This document shows positions 46,735 through 55,353 of a stretch of DNA of 64,000 bases, in pieces. The DNA is taken from the NCBI GenBank assembly GCA_050874585.1, contig JBNMKZ010000003.1, forward strand, positions 24,973-88,972, read 5' to 3'. The stretch comes from UBA1067 sp050874585. Its GTDB lineage: Bacteria; Verrucomicrobiota; Kiritimatiellia; RFP12; UBA1067. Position 1 is the first letter of the stretch. The number at the start of each line of letters is the position of its first letter. The position numbers were made by a program, and so were the translations under genes. The notes below the pieces were generated by a model, which saw only the letters and a program-made list of their open reading frames with translations, searched no databases and was not told the origin of the DNA.

Positions 46735-46973
46735 ACCCCGACCCGTTCACCCTCCGGGAACTCGTGTGGATGGTCGAGGGCAAGGGCAGGTTCGACTGGG
46801 CGCAGACCTCGTCGCTCATGGCCCTTGCCGTCAATCTCATGCGAGACCCGAAGAAGGGGAAGGCGGTCAGTCCCAACGACTTCAACCCGTTCGCGGAGAA
46901 GCCGCAGAAGATCGTCCTCAAGGGCGCGGAAATGCTCGACGCCCTCAAAGCAGCGTTCATCAGAAAAAGGTAA
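46680..46973 (+). CDS. tail assembly chaperone extension made by -1 frameshift
   Basis: Frame -1 relative to the gpG-like gene. From 46680 it reads ARKGIDELVYEFAGILG and continues through FTLRELVWMVEGKG to a basic C-terminus (KAAFIRKR), a clear T-domain pattern. The segment has no good start codon or ribosome site. The likely slip point is CGAAAAG (46674-46680) or the TTTTTTC upstream. The product joined to the first part would be about 240 residues. It ends six bases before the tape-measure gene. Confidence 0.65.
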   Translation, partial: ARKGIDELVYEFAGILGLNPDPFTLRELVWMVEGKGRFDWAQTSSLMALAVNLMRDPKKGKAVSPNDFNPFAEKPQKIVLKGAEMLDALKAAFIRKR

Positions 46974-46979
46974 ACCGTC

Positions 46980-49900
46980 ATGTCAGCCAACGCCAACATC
47001 CGCGCCGGACGCGCCTACGTCGAGGTGACTGCCGAGACTTCCAAGTTGAAGCAGAACCTCAACGCGGCGCAGTCTCAGCTCCGTGACTTCGGGAAGGCGT
47101 GTCAGGGGCTTGGGCGTGACATGATGGCCTTGGGTGGCGCACTCTCGTTGCCGTTCATCCTCGCGGAGCGATCCTTCGCGGGATTCGACGACAAGATGCG
47201 GCTCGTCCAGGCCGTCACGTCCTCGACGGGAGACCAGTTCACAGAGCTCACCAAGACCGCGCAGCGTCTCGGACGCGAGACCTCGTTCACCGCCCAGCAG
47301 GTGGCGGACGCGATGATCGGCCTTGGACGAATGGGCTTCAATCCTTCCGAGATCGTCTCGGCGATTGACAGCGTCCTGAACCTCTCCCGTGCGACGGGAA
47401 CCGACCTTTCGGAAGCCGCCGACATCGCGGCGAACTCGCTCCGCATCTTCGGGCTGGAGGCCGGAAAGATGTCGCAGGTGGCGGACGTCCTCACGGCGAC
47501 CGCGAACGGATCGGCGCAGACCCTGACGGATCTCTTCGAGGGCCTCAAGATGGCGGCTCCGCAGGCGGCGTCCTGCGGCGAGTCCATCGAGGAGACGTGC
47601 GCCGCCCTCGGCGTGATGGCCAACATGGGCATCAAGGGTTCCCTCGCGGGCACCGCGCTCCGCAAGGCGTTCGTGCAGTTCGCCGACACGAAGGTGCAGG
47701 CGATTCTCCGCGAGGTCGGCGTGGAGTCCGTCGATGCGTCCGGCAACCTCCGTAAGATGGCGGCGGTGATGCGAGACATCGCGGTCGCCACCGCGAAGAT
47801 GCCGACAGCCGAGCGGCTCTCGTTCATGAAGGACGTCTTCGACGTCCGAGGCATGATGTCGGGAATCTCGCTTTCCGGCAACATCGACGAGATGGACAAG
47901 TTCCTCGCCCGCCTCAAGGACGTGACGGGGACGGCCGACGAGACGGCCCGTGCGATGGACCGCGGGATCGGCGGCTCGTTCCGTCTCTTCCAGAGCGCGG
48001 TCGAAGGGACGATGAACGCCGTCGGCGAGGCGCTGACGGAAACCTTGAAGCCGATGACCGACGACGTGACGGCGGTCATCAACACCTTCACCAAGTGGGT
48101 GGAGGCAAACCGTGGACTCGTCACTTCGGTTGCGGCGACCGTCGCCAGCGTCGCCGCCCTCGGCGGAGCGCTCTTCGTCCTCGGCACGACCTCGCGTGTG
48201 CTTGGGGTTGGGGTCGGGGTCGTCTCGAAGGCCGTCACCGGTGTGACGGGACTCTTCGGGCTTCTCGCCAAGAAGGGAATCGTCGCCTCCAACGCCTTCT
48301 CGCTGATGGCGCGGGCGTTCGCGGACTACCGCAACGCCTCCGTTCCGGCGCTCGTGGGGACGAGCAAGCTACTGGCGGCCCTGAACCTGCCGATTGACTC
48401 GCGGGCGAAGCAGATCGCGGCGAACCTCGTCCTCATGTCGAACGCCGAGACAGCGGCGGTCGCCAAGTCGGCGATTGCCGCGAAGTTCGCATCCTTCGAG
48501 GCGGCATTGAAGCGGATCAACGTGGCGACCGTGACTGCGACGGTGTCCGCGAAGCTGCACGGGATCGCGCTTGCGAAGGCGGCGGTCGCCGCGAAGTTCG
48601 ACGGGATGATCGCCGGAATCCGGGGGCTCATCGCCTCCACGGTCGCCGCGACCGTGTCGGCGAAGCTCCACGGACTCGCCCTGGCGCGGACGGCGATGGC
48701 AGCCAAGTTCGACGGGATGATTGCGGCACTCCGCAACCTGAACGTGACGACTGCCGCTGCCACGATCTCGGCGAAGATGCACACGGCGGCGGTCGCCAAG
48801 ACCGCAGTCGCCGCCAAGTTCGGCGGGATGCTTGCCGCCCTGAAAGGAGTGAATGCTGCCACGGTGGCGGCTACGGTGTCCGCCAAGCTGCACACGCTTG
48901 CCGTCGCCAAGACCGGTGTTGCCGCCAAGTTCGGCGCGATGCTGACGGCCCTTAAGGGAGTCAACGCCGCGACCATAGCGGCTACGGTCTCGGCGAAGAT
49001 GCACACGGTTGCGGTCGCCAAGACCGCACTCGCGGCGAAGTTCTCCGGCATGGTCAACGCGCTCCGGGGCGTGAACGCCGCGACCATCGCGGCGACGGTC
49101 TCCGCGAAGCTGCACACGGCGGCTGTCGCCAAGACTGCCGTCGCGGCCCGGTTCGGGTCGATGGTCGCGGCCTTGAAGGGCGTGAACGCGGCGACGGTCA
49201 CGGCGACGGCATCGGCGAACGCGCACACGCTTGCCGTCGGTCGGACGTCCGTAGCCGCCAGGTTCGGCTCGATGCTGGTACAGCTGAAGGGCGTGAACCT
49301 CGCCACCGTTGCGGCGGCGGCATCTGCCAGGCTGCACGGCCTCACCCTCGCCAAGTCTGCGGCGGCGGGGAAGTTCGGCGGGCTCGTCAACTCCCTCAAG
49401 GGGGTGAACTTCGCCACCGTAGCCGCCACGCTCTCGGCGAAACTGCACGGGATCGCGGTCGCGAAGTCGGCGGTCGCCGCCAAGTTCGACGGCATGATCT
49501 CCGCTCTGAAGGGGGTGAACGCGGCGACGGTCACGGCGGCGATTTCGGCGCGGCTGCACACGGCGGCTGTCGCCAAGACGGCGATTGCGGCGAAATTCGA
49601 CGGCATGGTGTCCGCCCTCCGGGGCGTGAACCTCGCCACGATAGCGGCAACGATCTCGGCGAAGCTCCATGCGGTTGCGGTCGCGAAGACGGCGATTGCG
49701 GCGAAGTTCGAGGGCATGATTGCATCGCTCAAGGGCGTGAACCTTGCGACGGTCGCCGCGACGCTTTCTGCGAACCTTCACACGGCTGCGGTCGCGAAGA
49801 CGGCGGTGGCGGCGCGGTTCGAGGGACTCATTTCCTCGATCCGAAGCCTGAATCTCCAGACGATAGCGGCGACGCTGTCGGCGAAGATGCACACGCTGGC

Positions 49901-51779
49901 GGTCGCGAAGAGTGCGGTGGCCGGGAAGTTCGAGGGGATGATCGCCGGACTCCGGGGAGTCAGCACGGCTACGGCCTCCGCGACCCTGTCGGCGAACCTG
50001 CACACGGCGGCCGTCGCAAGGACGGCGGTTGCCGCAAAGTTCTCCGGAATCGTGGCGACTCTGAAGGGCCTCAACCGGGCGACAATCGCCGCCACGGTCT
50101 CGGCAAAAGCCCATGCGGCGGCCGAAACCCTCGGCAGTCTCGCCGCAAAGGCTTCCACGGCCGCCCACACGGCGTTTGCGGCGGTCAGCGCGGCAGTCTC
50201 CGCCTCCCACGCGAAAGCCGCGCTGGGGGCGGCTGCGGCGGGGACGGCGAACGTCGCCCTGGCGCTCACGACCAAGCTCGTGGCGACTGGCTACCTCGCG
50301 GCGGCGTCTGCGGCGGCGGCGTTCTGCGCGATCCCGATCACGTGGGTGCTGATCGCCGTCGTCGGTGCTCTCGTCGGACTCTGCGCCTACATGGCCTCGG
50401 CCACGAAGCACACTGCGTCCCTGTCGGACGAGATGGGCAAGCTCCGGGAGAAGGGTGACGACCTCCGGGCGACGGATCAGCTCCGCATGGAGCGGCTCCA
50501 GCAGCTCGCCGAGAAGGAGAACCTCAACAACGCCGAAATGCAGGAGGCCGAGAAGCTCTCGAACCAGCTGAAAAGCCGGTACGGGGCGCTGGGCATCAGC
50601 ATCGACAAGGCGACCGGCTCGATCACGATGGCGACCGACGCGCAGGAGCGGTTCAACGCCGCGATGAAGGCGCAGGCGCTCCAGCAGGTCGGAGCCGAGA
50701 TGGCCGAGCTTCAGAAGAACATCCGGGAACTCGGCGAGGAGAACGAATCGCTCTGCGGCTTCTGGGTGAATGCTTGGAACACGATCACCTTCCGCATGGA
50801 CAAGGCGGCGAACGACATCACCGAGAACGGGAAGAAGATCGACGAGGCCATGTCGAAGCTCGCCGAAGCCCGCAAGCGGAGGGACGCGATTCTCGGCAAC
50901 GAGGAGGGGTCTCTCACCGGCGGCAAGACCGAAAAGGAGCAGCTCGAGGCCAATGTCGAGAAGGGGCGTCAGGAGAAGGGCGCGTCCCGCGAGGACGCGG
51001 AGCGGGCGGCGAAGAAACTCGCCGACATCGAGAAGAAGCTGACCCGCGAACAGCGCACCGAGCTGGAGAATGAGATCTCCGACATCCGGGAGCTGCGCGA
51101 CGAGTACAAGCAGCTCATCCAGACCGTCCTTTCCTTCGAGAAATCGAAGAAGCAGAAGGACTTGGAGAAGATCGCCGACCTTAAGGGCCGTCTCGCAGAG
51201 GCGGATGCGGTCGCCGAGAGGCGCATCGCCGCCGCAAACGAAAGGGCGAAGCGGAAGTTCGACAAGGAGATCTCCGACCTGCAGGGCGAATTCGACCAGG
51301 CGGCCGAGGACGTAGCGCGGAACCGCAAGGAGGGCGAGACCGACCGGCAGGTCGACAAGACCTTGAAGGCCGATCCGGCGGCGGGCATGAAGCTCCTTCA
51401 GAACCTCGTCAACCAGGCGAGGGCGGCGGCCGACCAGGCCAAGGCGGACTTCGCGAAGGCGATTGCAGACGCTTCTGCGGACGGGAAGGTGACGGACGAG
51501 GAGAAGGAGCGGATCGGGAAGGCGAAGGACGCCTACTCGTATTCGGAGGGTCTCGTTGACAAGTACGCCGCGAAGCTCCGCTCCGCGCAGGACGAGACGC
51601 AGAGGCGTTCCGGGGCGGTGAAGCCGCAGGGCGCGTTCTACGCGAGGGCGGCGTCCGCGCTCCGGGGCAACATGATGGAGCAGCGGATGTTCATGGCGAC
51701 GCAGGAGATCGAGAAGCATACCAAGAAGGCTGCCGAGCTTCTCAAGGACATGGGCGGCGGCGGGCAGACCTTCCAGTGA
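46980..51779 (+). CDS. tape measure protein with 37-residue tandem repeats
   Basis: Sets tail length and is ejected with the DNA. The 1599-residue protein has a TP901-type N-terminal domain (residues 80-330; SSTGDQFTELTKTAQRLGRETSFTAQQ style). Residues 513-1030 are fourteen units of 37 residues, a fifteenth degraded. A hydrophobic segment follows at about 1110-1140 (ITWVLIAVVGALVGLCAYM), then a long coiled coil to the end. The start ATG at 46980 has only a weak ribosome site (GAAAAAGGTAAACCGTC), so it may be coupled to the chaperone. Length is normal for a siphovirus tape measure. Confidence 0.92.
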   Translation: MSANANIRAGRAYVEVTAETSKLKQNLNAAQSQLRDFGKACQGLGRDMMALGGALSLPFILAERSFAGFDDKMRLVQAVTSSTGDQFTELTKTAQRLGRETSFTAQQVADAMIGLGRMGFNPSEIVSAIDSVLNLSRATGTDLSEAADIAANSLRIFGLEAGKMSQVADVLTATANGSAQTLTDLFEGLKMAAPQAASCGESIEETCAALGVMANMGIKGSLAGTALRKAFVQFADTKVQAILREVGVESVDASGNLRKMAAVMRDIAVATAKMPTAERLSFMKDVFDVRGMMSGISLSGNIDEMDKFLARLKDVTGTADETARAMDRGIGGSFRLFQSAVEGTMNAVGEALTETLKPMTDDVTAVINTFTKWVEANRGLVTSVAATVASVAALGGALFVLGTTSRVLGVGVGVVSKAVTGVTGLFGLLAKKGIVASNAFSLMARAFADYRNASVPALVGTSKLLAALNLPIDSRAKQIAANLVLMSNAETAAVAKSAIAAKFASFEAALKRINVATVTATVSAKLHGIALAKAAVAAKFDGMIAGIRGLIASTVAATVSAKLHGLALARTAMAAKFDGMIAALRNLNVTTAAATISAKMHTAAVAKTAVAAKFGGMLAALKGVNAATVAATVSAKLHTLAVAKTGVAAKFGAMLTALKGVNAATIAATVSAKMHTVAVAKTALAAKFSGMVNALRGVNAATIAATVSAKLHTAAVAKTAVAARFGSMVAALKGVNAATVTATASANAHTLAVGRTSVAARFGSMLVQLKGVNLATVAAAASARLHGLTLAKSAAAGKFGGLVNSLKGVNFATVAATLSAKLHGIAVAKSAVAAKFDGMISALKGVNAATVTAAISARLHTAAVAKTAIAAKFDGMVSALRGVNLATIAATISAKLHAVAVAKTAIAAKFEGMIASLKGVNLATVAATLSANLHTAAVAKTAVAARFEGLISSIRSLNLQTIAATLSAKMHTLAVAKSAVAGKFEGMIAGLRGVSTATASATLSANLHTAAVARTAVAAKFSGIVATLKGLNRATIAATVSAKAHAAAETLGSLAAKASTAAHTAFAAVSAAVSASHAKAALGAAAAGTANVALALTTKLVATGYLAAASAAAAFCAIPITWVLIAVVGALVGLCAYMASATKHTASLSDEMGKLREKGDDLRATDQLRMERLQQLAEKENLNNAEMQEAEKLSNQLKSRYGALGISIDKATGSITMATDAQERFNAAMKAQALQQVGAEMAELQKNIRELGEENESLCGFWVNAWNTITFRMDKAANDITENGKKIDEAMSKLAEARKRRDAILGNEEGSLTGGKTEKEQLEANVEKGRQEKGASREDAERAAKKLADIEKKLTREQRTELENEISDIRELRDEYKQLIQTVLSFEKSKKQKDLEKIADLKGRLAEADAVAERRIAAANERAKRKFDKEISDLQGEFDQAAEDVARNRKEGETDRQVDKTLKADPAAGMKLLQNLVNQARAAADQAKADFAKAIADASADGKVTDEEKERIGKAKDAYSYSEGLVDKYAAKLRSAQDETQRRSGAVKPQGAFYARAASALRGNMMEQRMFMATQEIEKHTKKAAELLKDMGGGGQTFQ
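48516..50069 (+). repeat. 14 tandem units of 111 bp in the tape-measure gene
   Basis: Each unit codes for 37 residues with a shared pattern: VN-A-A-T, ATVSAKLHT, AVAKTAVAAKF, then GM-x-x-x-LKG. Units differ by many silent and amino-acid changes, so they are old, not newly copied. A partial unit (AAVAKSAIAAKF) lies before the first and a degraded one after the last. The unit has two probable helices, unlike the usual 11-residue or Trp/Phe-spaced tape-measure repeats. Confidence 0.88.
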
Positions 51780-51799
51780 GGCCGCCCGCCGTTCCCGGC

Positions 51800-51850
51800 G
51801 GACTTCAAGAGGACTTTAAACGGGCTTTAAGGGGCCTTGAAAGGAGCTTT
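51800..51850 (+). repeat. run of about 11-bp units before the tail gene at 51856
   Basis: Consecutive units GGACTTCAAGA, GGACTTTAAAC, GGGCTTTAAGG, GGCCTTGAAA, GGAGCTTTCGGG. Each holds a small CTT-AAG dyad, and the spacing is about one helical turn. The last contains the ribosome site AAGGAG. Confidence 0.55.
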
Positions 51851-51855
51851 CGGGA

Positions 51856-52689
51856 ATGGCAACAAGAGTCGAGGAGGCGTTCACCGAGCGCGAGCAGAAG
51901 GTGAACGCGAAGGGCGAGGTCAGGGAGATCGAGATACCGTACATCGTCTTTGGGGCGGCCAACGAGGACGCCGCTCTTTCGGCGGCGAGAACCAAGGCTG
52001 CGGGCGTGTCCGTGAAGGACATGGAACTCGACGAGGTGGAGGTCACCGAGCGCGTCAACAAGGACACGTGGAAGGTGAAGGCCATCTGGAAGAGCGAGGA
52101 CGGGGGCGAGGCGGACGACGATGACGAGGAGGAGTCCTCCTCGTTCGCGTTCGACACCGGCGGCGGCACGATGCACCGCAACCAGTCCTTGAAGACGGTC
52201 TCGAAGGTCCCCAACGACGCGCCGGACTTCAATGGCGCAATCGAGGTGGACAACGAGGGGAACGTGAACGGCGTGGACGTGACGATGCCCGTCCTCAACT
52301 TCACTGAGACGCACGTCATGAAGGGGTCGAGGGTCTCGACCTCGTACAAGAAGTCGGTCGCCGCCCTCACGGGGACGGTGAACCGCTCCGGCTTCCGGGG
52401 CTTCTCGGCGGGCGAGGTTCTCTTTCTCGGCGCGTCCGGGACGAAGCGCGGCAAGAAGAACGACTCCCCCTGGGAGATCACGTTCCGCTTCGCCGTCTCG
52501 CCGAACCAGTCATCCCTGCAGGTCGGAAAGCTCAAGGTCTCGAACAAGAGGGGCTGGGACTACCTCTGGGTGCGGTATGCGGACAAGGTCGCGGAGAACA
52601 AGAAGAACGTCATCAAGGAGCCGGTCGCGGCTTACGTCGAGCAGGTCTACCCGGAGGGGGACTTCGGGAACCTTGGCTTGGGAATGTGA
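51856..52689 (+). CDS. unknown tail protein
   Basis: A 277-residue protein. The N-terminal 90 residues are a small alpha-beta domain with many Glu and Lys, followed by an acidic linker (EADDDDEEESSS) and a beta-rich domain of about 170 residues (GAIEVDNEGNVNGVDVTMPVLNF). The second half resembles baseplate or distal-tail proteins in layout only. It stands directly after the tape-measure gene, so it should be in the tail tip. Stop overlaps an alternative start of the next gene. Confidence 0.68.
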   Translation: MATRVEEAFTEREQKVNAKGEVREIEIPYIVFGAANEDAALSAARTKAAGVSVKDMELDEVEVTERVNKDTWKVKAIWKSEDGGEADDDDEEESSSFAFDTGGGTMHRNQSLKTVSKVPNDAPDFNGAIEVDNEGNVNGVDVTMPVLNFTETHVMKGSRVSTSYKKSVAALTGTVNRSGFRGFSAGEVLFLGASGTKRGKKNDSPWEITFRFAVSPNQSSLQVGKLKVSNKRGWDYLWVRYADKVAENKKNVIKEPVAAYVEQVYPEGDFGNLGLGM

Positions 52690-52697
52690 GGTGGACG

Positions 52698-53453
52698 ATG
52701 GAGAAGGTAAAGGCGGGCGACAAGGTCGTGATCAGGGCGTCTACATGGAACGCCTTTATCGACGCGGCGAACTGGACGAAGGAGCAGAGGCAGAACCAGC
52801 TCGGCAAGGGGCTCCGCTCCGGCGTGGGGACGGGCATCGTCCTCGTCAAGAACGGCGAGGGAGAGCAGCGAGACCGCTTCACAGCGCTCGTCCTCTCGGA
52901 CATCGCAATCCCACCGAACGTGAACGAGGACGAGTTCGTGAGCTGCGCCCCGGTGTTCGTCGGACAGAAGATGACCGAGGAGCGCGAAGGGAAACCCTAC
53001 GCGATCCTCCTTCAGCCGCTGGCGGCGGGGGAGATCGGGCGGGCGATGGTCCTGGGGATCACGCCAGCGAAGGTGAACATCGCGGATGCGGAGGACGAAT
53101 ACGCCGTCCCGACGCCGGGTTCCTCGACGGGTGCGCTCAAGTCAGATGCGACCGGAGTCGCCCGCATCATCTGGAAGGCGGGCGGCGGCGGAGAGCAATG
53201 GTGCCTCCTCCAGCTCGGCGGAGCTGGCGGCGGGACGGGCGGCGAGAAGGCGTACATGTGCAAGGTGAACTCCGGCTCGGTGAAGAACGGCTACCAGGTG
53301 ACGGTCTATCCGAACGGACGCGAGGACTCGTCCGTCACCTACGGTGCAGTCCTCTACCTCCCCGATCTCGCATTGGATGCTGATCTTCCTTCGGGCGCAT
53401 GGCTGATCGGACACAAGTGCGCCCTCAAGGCGACGGGAGGAGAGGACAAATGA
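52698..53453 (+). CDS. unknown tail tip protein
   Basis: A 251-residue beta-rich protein. The N-terminus has KAGDKVVIRASTWNAFIDAANW and the middle many short strands. Low-complexity Gly stretches (LGGAGGGTGG) separate it from a C-terminal beta domain. ATG at 52698 has GAGGTGGACG in front; GTG at 52686 is an alternative. It overlaps the next gene (ATGA). Similar small beta proteins occur at this place in Verrucomicrobiota-type phages, but I do not recognise a family. Confidence 0.62.
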   Translation: MEKVKAGDKVVIRASTWNAFIDAANWTKEQRQNQLGKGLRSGVGTGIVLVKNGEGEQRDRFTALVLSDIAIPPNVNEDEFVSCAPVFVGQKMTEEREGKPYAILLQPLAAGEIGRAMVLGITPAKVNIADAEDEYAVPTPGSSTGALKSDATGVARIIWKAGGGGEQWCLLQLGGAGGGTGGEKAYMCKVNSGSVKNGYQVTVYPNGREDSSVTYGAVLYLPDLALDADLPSGAWLIGHKCALKATGGEDK

Positions 53454-54301
53454 GCTATCAGTACGTTCCGTCCCTCTTCCGCATCCCGGAGGTTCCGAAC
53501 CTCACGCCGCCGACCGCCATCTGGCGCGGCAAGGGAGGCGACGAGGGCTATTTCGCGATGAACGTCGGATACGGCTGGGGCGGGAACGTGATTGTCCGCG
53601 ATCCGAACTTCTGCTACAAGCTCCAGATCGACGGCTCGCTCCTGACGCCCGTGTTCAGCGACATCAACGGCTACATCTACTGGGAGGGGAGCGGCTACGT
53701 GTACTACACGCAGACCTACGGCTGGGTGTGGTGCGACAAGTTCCCCGGCTACGAGCCGTTCGAGGACTGCGAGTACAACTACGAGGACAAGGAGTACATA
53801 TGGAAGGGCGACGAGTTCTACATCTTTTCGAGCCCGCCCTACGGCCCTGACAACGAGGTGAAGATGGAACCCCGGGGGTCGATCCAAAAGTCGGGCAAGG
53901 AGAAGACGCTTAAGGCGGTGTGGCCTCGCTGGGTCGCGAAGAACGGCGAGTTCGGCGTGTACGAGGGGAAGGACGGCGAGAGCGGGCAAAGGATCAAGGG
54001 GCTTCCCCGCTTCAAGGGAAACGGCGAATACTTCGTCCGCTCCCTCAACAAGGAGAAGGGCTACTACACCTACGGGCGCATCCACTACGCCGGCGGCAAG
54101 TGGGTGATCGGCGAGATTGGCTCGGCGGGCGGCTGGCACGAGGGCTCCGAACCGAAGCCCGACGGGAGCGTGAACTTCAAGTTCACGAAGCCCGAGGGGT
54201 CGGAGGCGGAGGGGTCGGACATCTCCGTCGGGTTCCAGGACTACATCAGCGGCGAGGAGACCGAGGCCGCCTTCCTTGGGAGCGCGGCGATATGGAGGTG
54301 A
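53450..54301 (+). CDS. unknown Tyr/Trp-rich tail protein
   Basis: The 283-residue protein is rich in Tyr, Trp and Gly with repeated short strands (GYIYWEGSGYVYYTQTYGWVWC), a pattern seen in carbohydrate-contacting tail parts. The second half is beta-rich with FKGNGEYFVRSLNKEKGYYTYG. No catalytic motif is recognised. ATG at 53450 follows GGGAGGAGAGGACA, and the end overlaps the next gene by ten bases. Confidence 0.62.
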   Translation: MSYQYVPSLFRIPEVPNLTPPTAIWRGKGGDEGYFAMNVGYGWGGNVIVRDPNFCYKLQIDGSLLTPVFSDINGYIYWEGSGYVYYTQTYGWVWCDKFPGYEPFEDCEYNYEDKEYIWKGDEFYIFSSPPYGPDNEVKMEPRGSIQKSGKEKTLKAVWPRWVAKNGEFGVYEGKDGESGQRIKGLPRFKGNGEYFVRSLNKEKGYYTYGRIHYAGGKWVIGEIGSAGGWHEGSEPKPDGSVNFKFTKPEGSEAEGSDISVGFQDYISGEETEAAFLGSAAIWR

Positions 54302-55353
54302 TCGGAGAATACGAGATCCCCGACAGTTGGGAGGCGAAGGGCATGAACTGGAACACGCCCGACCCGACGAACGCCGACTACGTGATGGCGATCCGCCAGG
54401 CGCTGCTCGAGAGGTGCGCCGCCCTGCACACCGGCGCGGACTCGAGGATCTACAAGATTTCTCCGTGGAGGACCGTGTCGCGCGAGGTGATGAAGGGGAT
54501 CGTCCGCACGATCTCGTCGATTGCGAGGTACTTCGTGAACATCGAATGGGAGGAGTTCAAGGAGGACTACTCCGACTTCCCGAAGATGTGGACGTACCGC
54601 GATCTCGTGATGGAGCCGAACTGCCGCCTCTACGAGTTCGCCAAGTACGGGCTGCTCGTCGAGAACGGCGGCGAGTGGCTCAAGCAGATCAGGAACGCAA
54701 TCGACAAGCTGTCCGTCATCCGGGCGAACGAGATGTTCGGCGAGTCGCTAACTCGGTCCGGGTCGGAACACGACCCGCCGTTCGACGAGTCAATCGGAAC
54801 TGCGATGCAGAGAGCGTTCGACACGATGGGCAAGTCCGTTCACAACGGGAGCTTCCCGTCCTCGATCTACGCCTGGAGCGGGAATACGCACTGGAAGTGT
54901 CCGAACCAGGACTACGAGGGCGACCCGGAGTACAACCAGGACGGCTACTGCGGCTACGCGCAGAGCCAGTCGTACAGGTTCACGGGGGCGAGGATCTGGC
55001 TTCACGATGCGCAGTTCGACCTCTTCGCGGCGGTCTACGTGACGCAGCCGAAGGGTCCAGTCCCGTACTCGCAGCAGCTCGACACCTCGGTGTTCGACGG
55101 CGGCAAGTCGAAGTTCAACAAGGGCCTCAACTGGACCGAGAAGGTTCGCGTGAAGGACCCCTACGACTTCGAGTTCGACCTCGGCGACACGGAGTCGATC
55201 CCGAAGAACGAGGTCGTGCCGACGAGCGAGTTCGACTCGAAGGGCGTGGCGATCAAGCGTCACAGCGCGAAGCGCGGCTGGGACGGAAAGTGCTGGGGCT
55301 TCCTCGACTACGGCGTCGAGGGCGGTTTCAAGTTTCAATCACAGGAGGACTGA
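54292..55353 (+). CDS. unknown tail protein, large soluble
   Basis: A 353-residue protein. The first half is helical (DYVMAIRQALLERCAALHTG), the second beta-rich with Tyr/Trp. It stands one base before the collagen-like fibre gene in the same operon and overlaps the previous gene. No motif is recognised; a tail-tip adaptor is the most likely role. Confidence 0.6.
   Translation: MEVIGEYEIPDSWEAKGMNWNTPDPTNADYVMAIRQALLERCAALHTGADSRIYKISPWRTVSREVMKGIVRTISSIARYFVNIEWEEFKEDYSDFPKMWTYRDLVMEPNCRLYEFAKYGLLVENGGEWLKQIRNAIDKLSVIRANEMFGESLTRSGSEHDPPFDESIGTAMQRAFDTMGKSVHNGSFPSSIYAWSGNTHWKCPNQDYEGDPEYNQDGYCGYAQSQSYRFTGARIWLHDAQFDLFAAVYVTQPKGPVPYSQQLDTSVFDGGKSKFNKGLNWTEKVRVKDPYDFEFDLGDTESIPKNEVVPTSEFDSKGVAIKRHSAKRGWDGKCWGFLDYGVEGGFKFQSQED

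Noticed and set aside
48516..50069. CRISPR array
   Set aside because: Regular 111-bp units are coding and diverged in the tape-measure gene; there are no identical short repeats with unique spacers anywhere in the window.
48369..51719. Minus-strand open frame of 1116 codons over the tape-measure gene
   Set aside because: It is the mirror of a GC-rich repeat-coding region. Its product is Arg-rich without domains, and it has no ribosome site. The plus-strand frame has clear tape-measure features.
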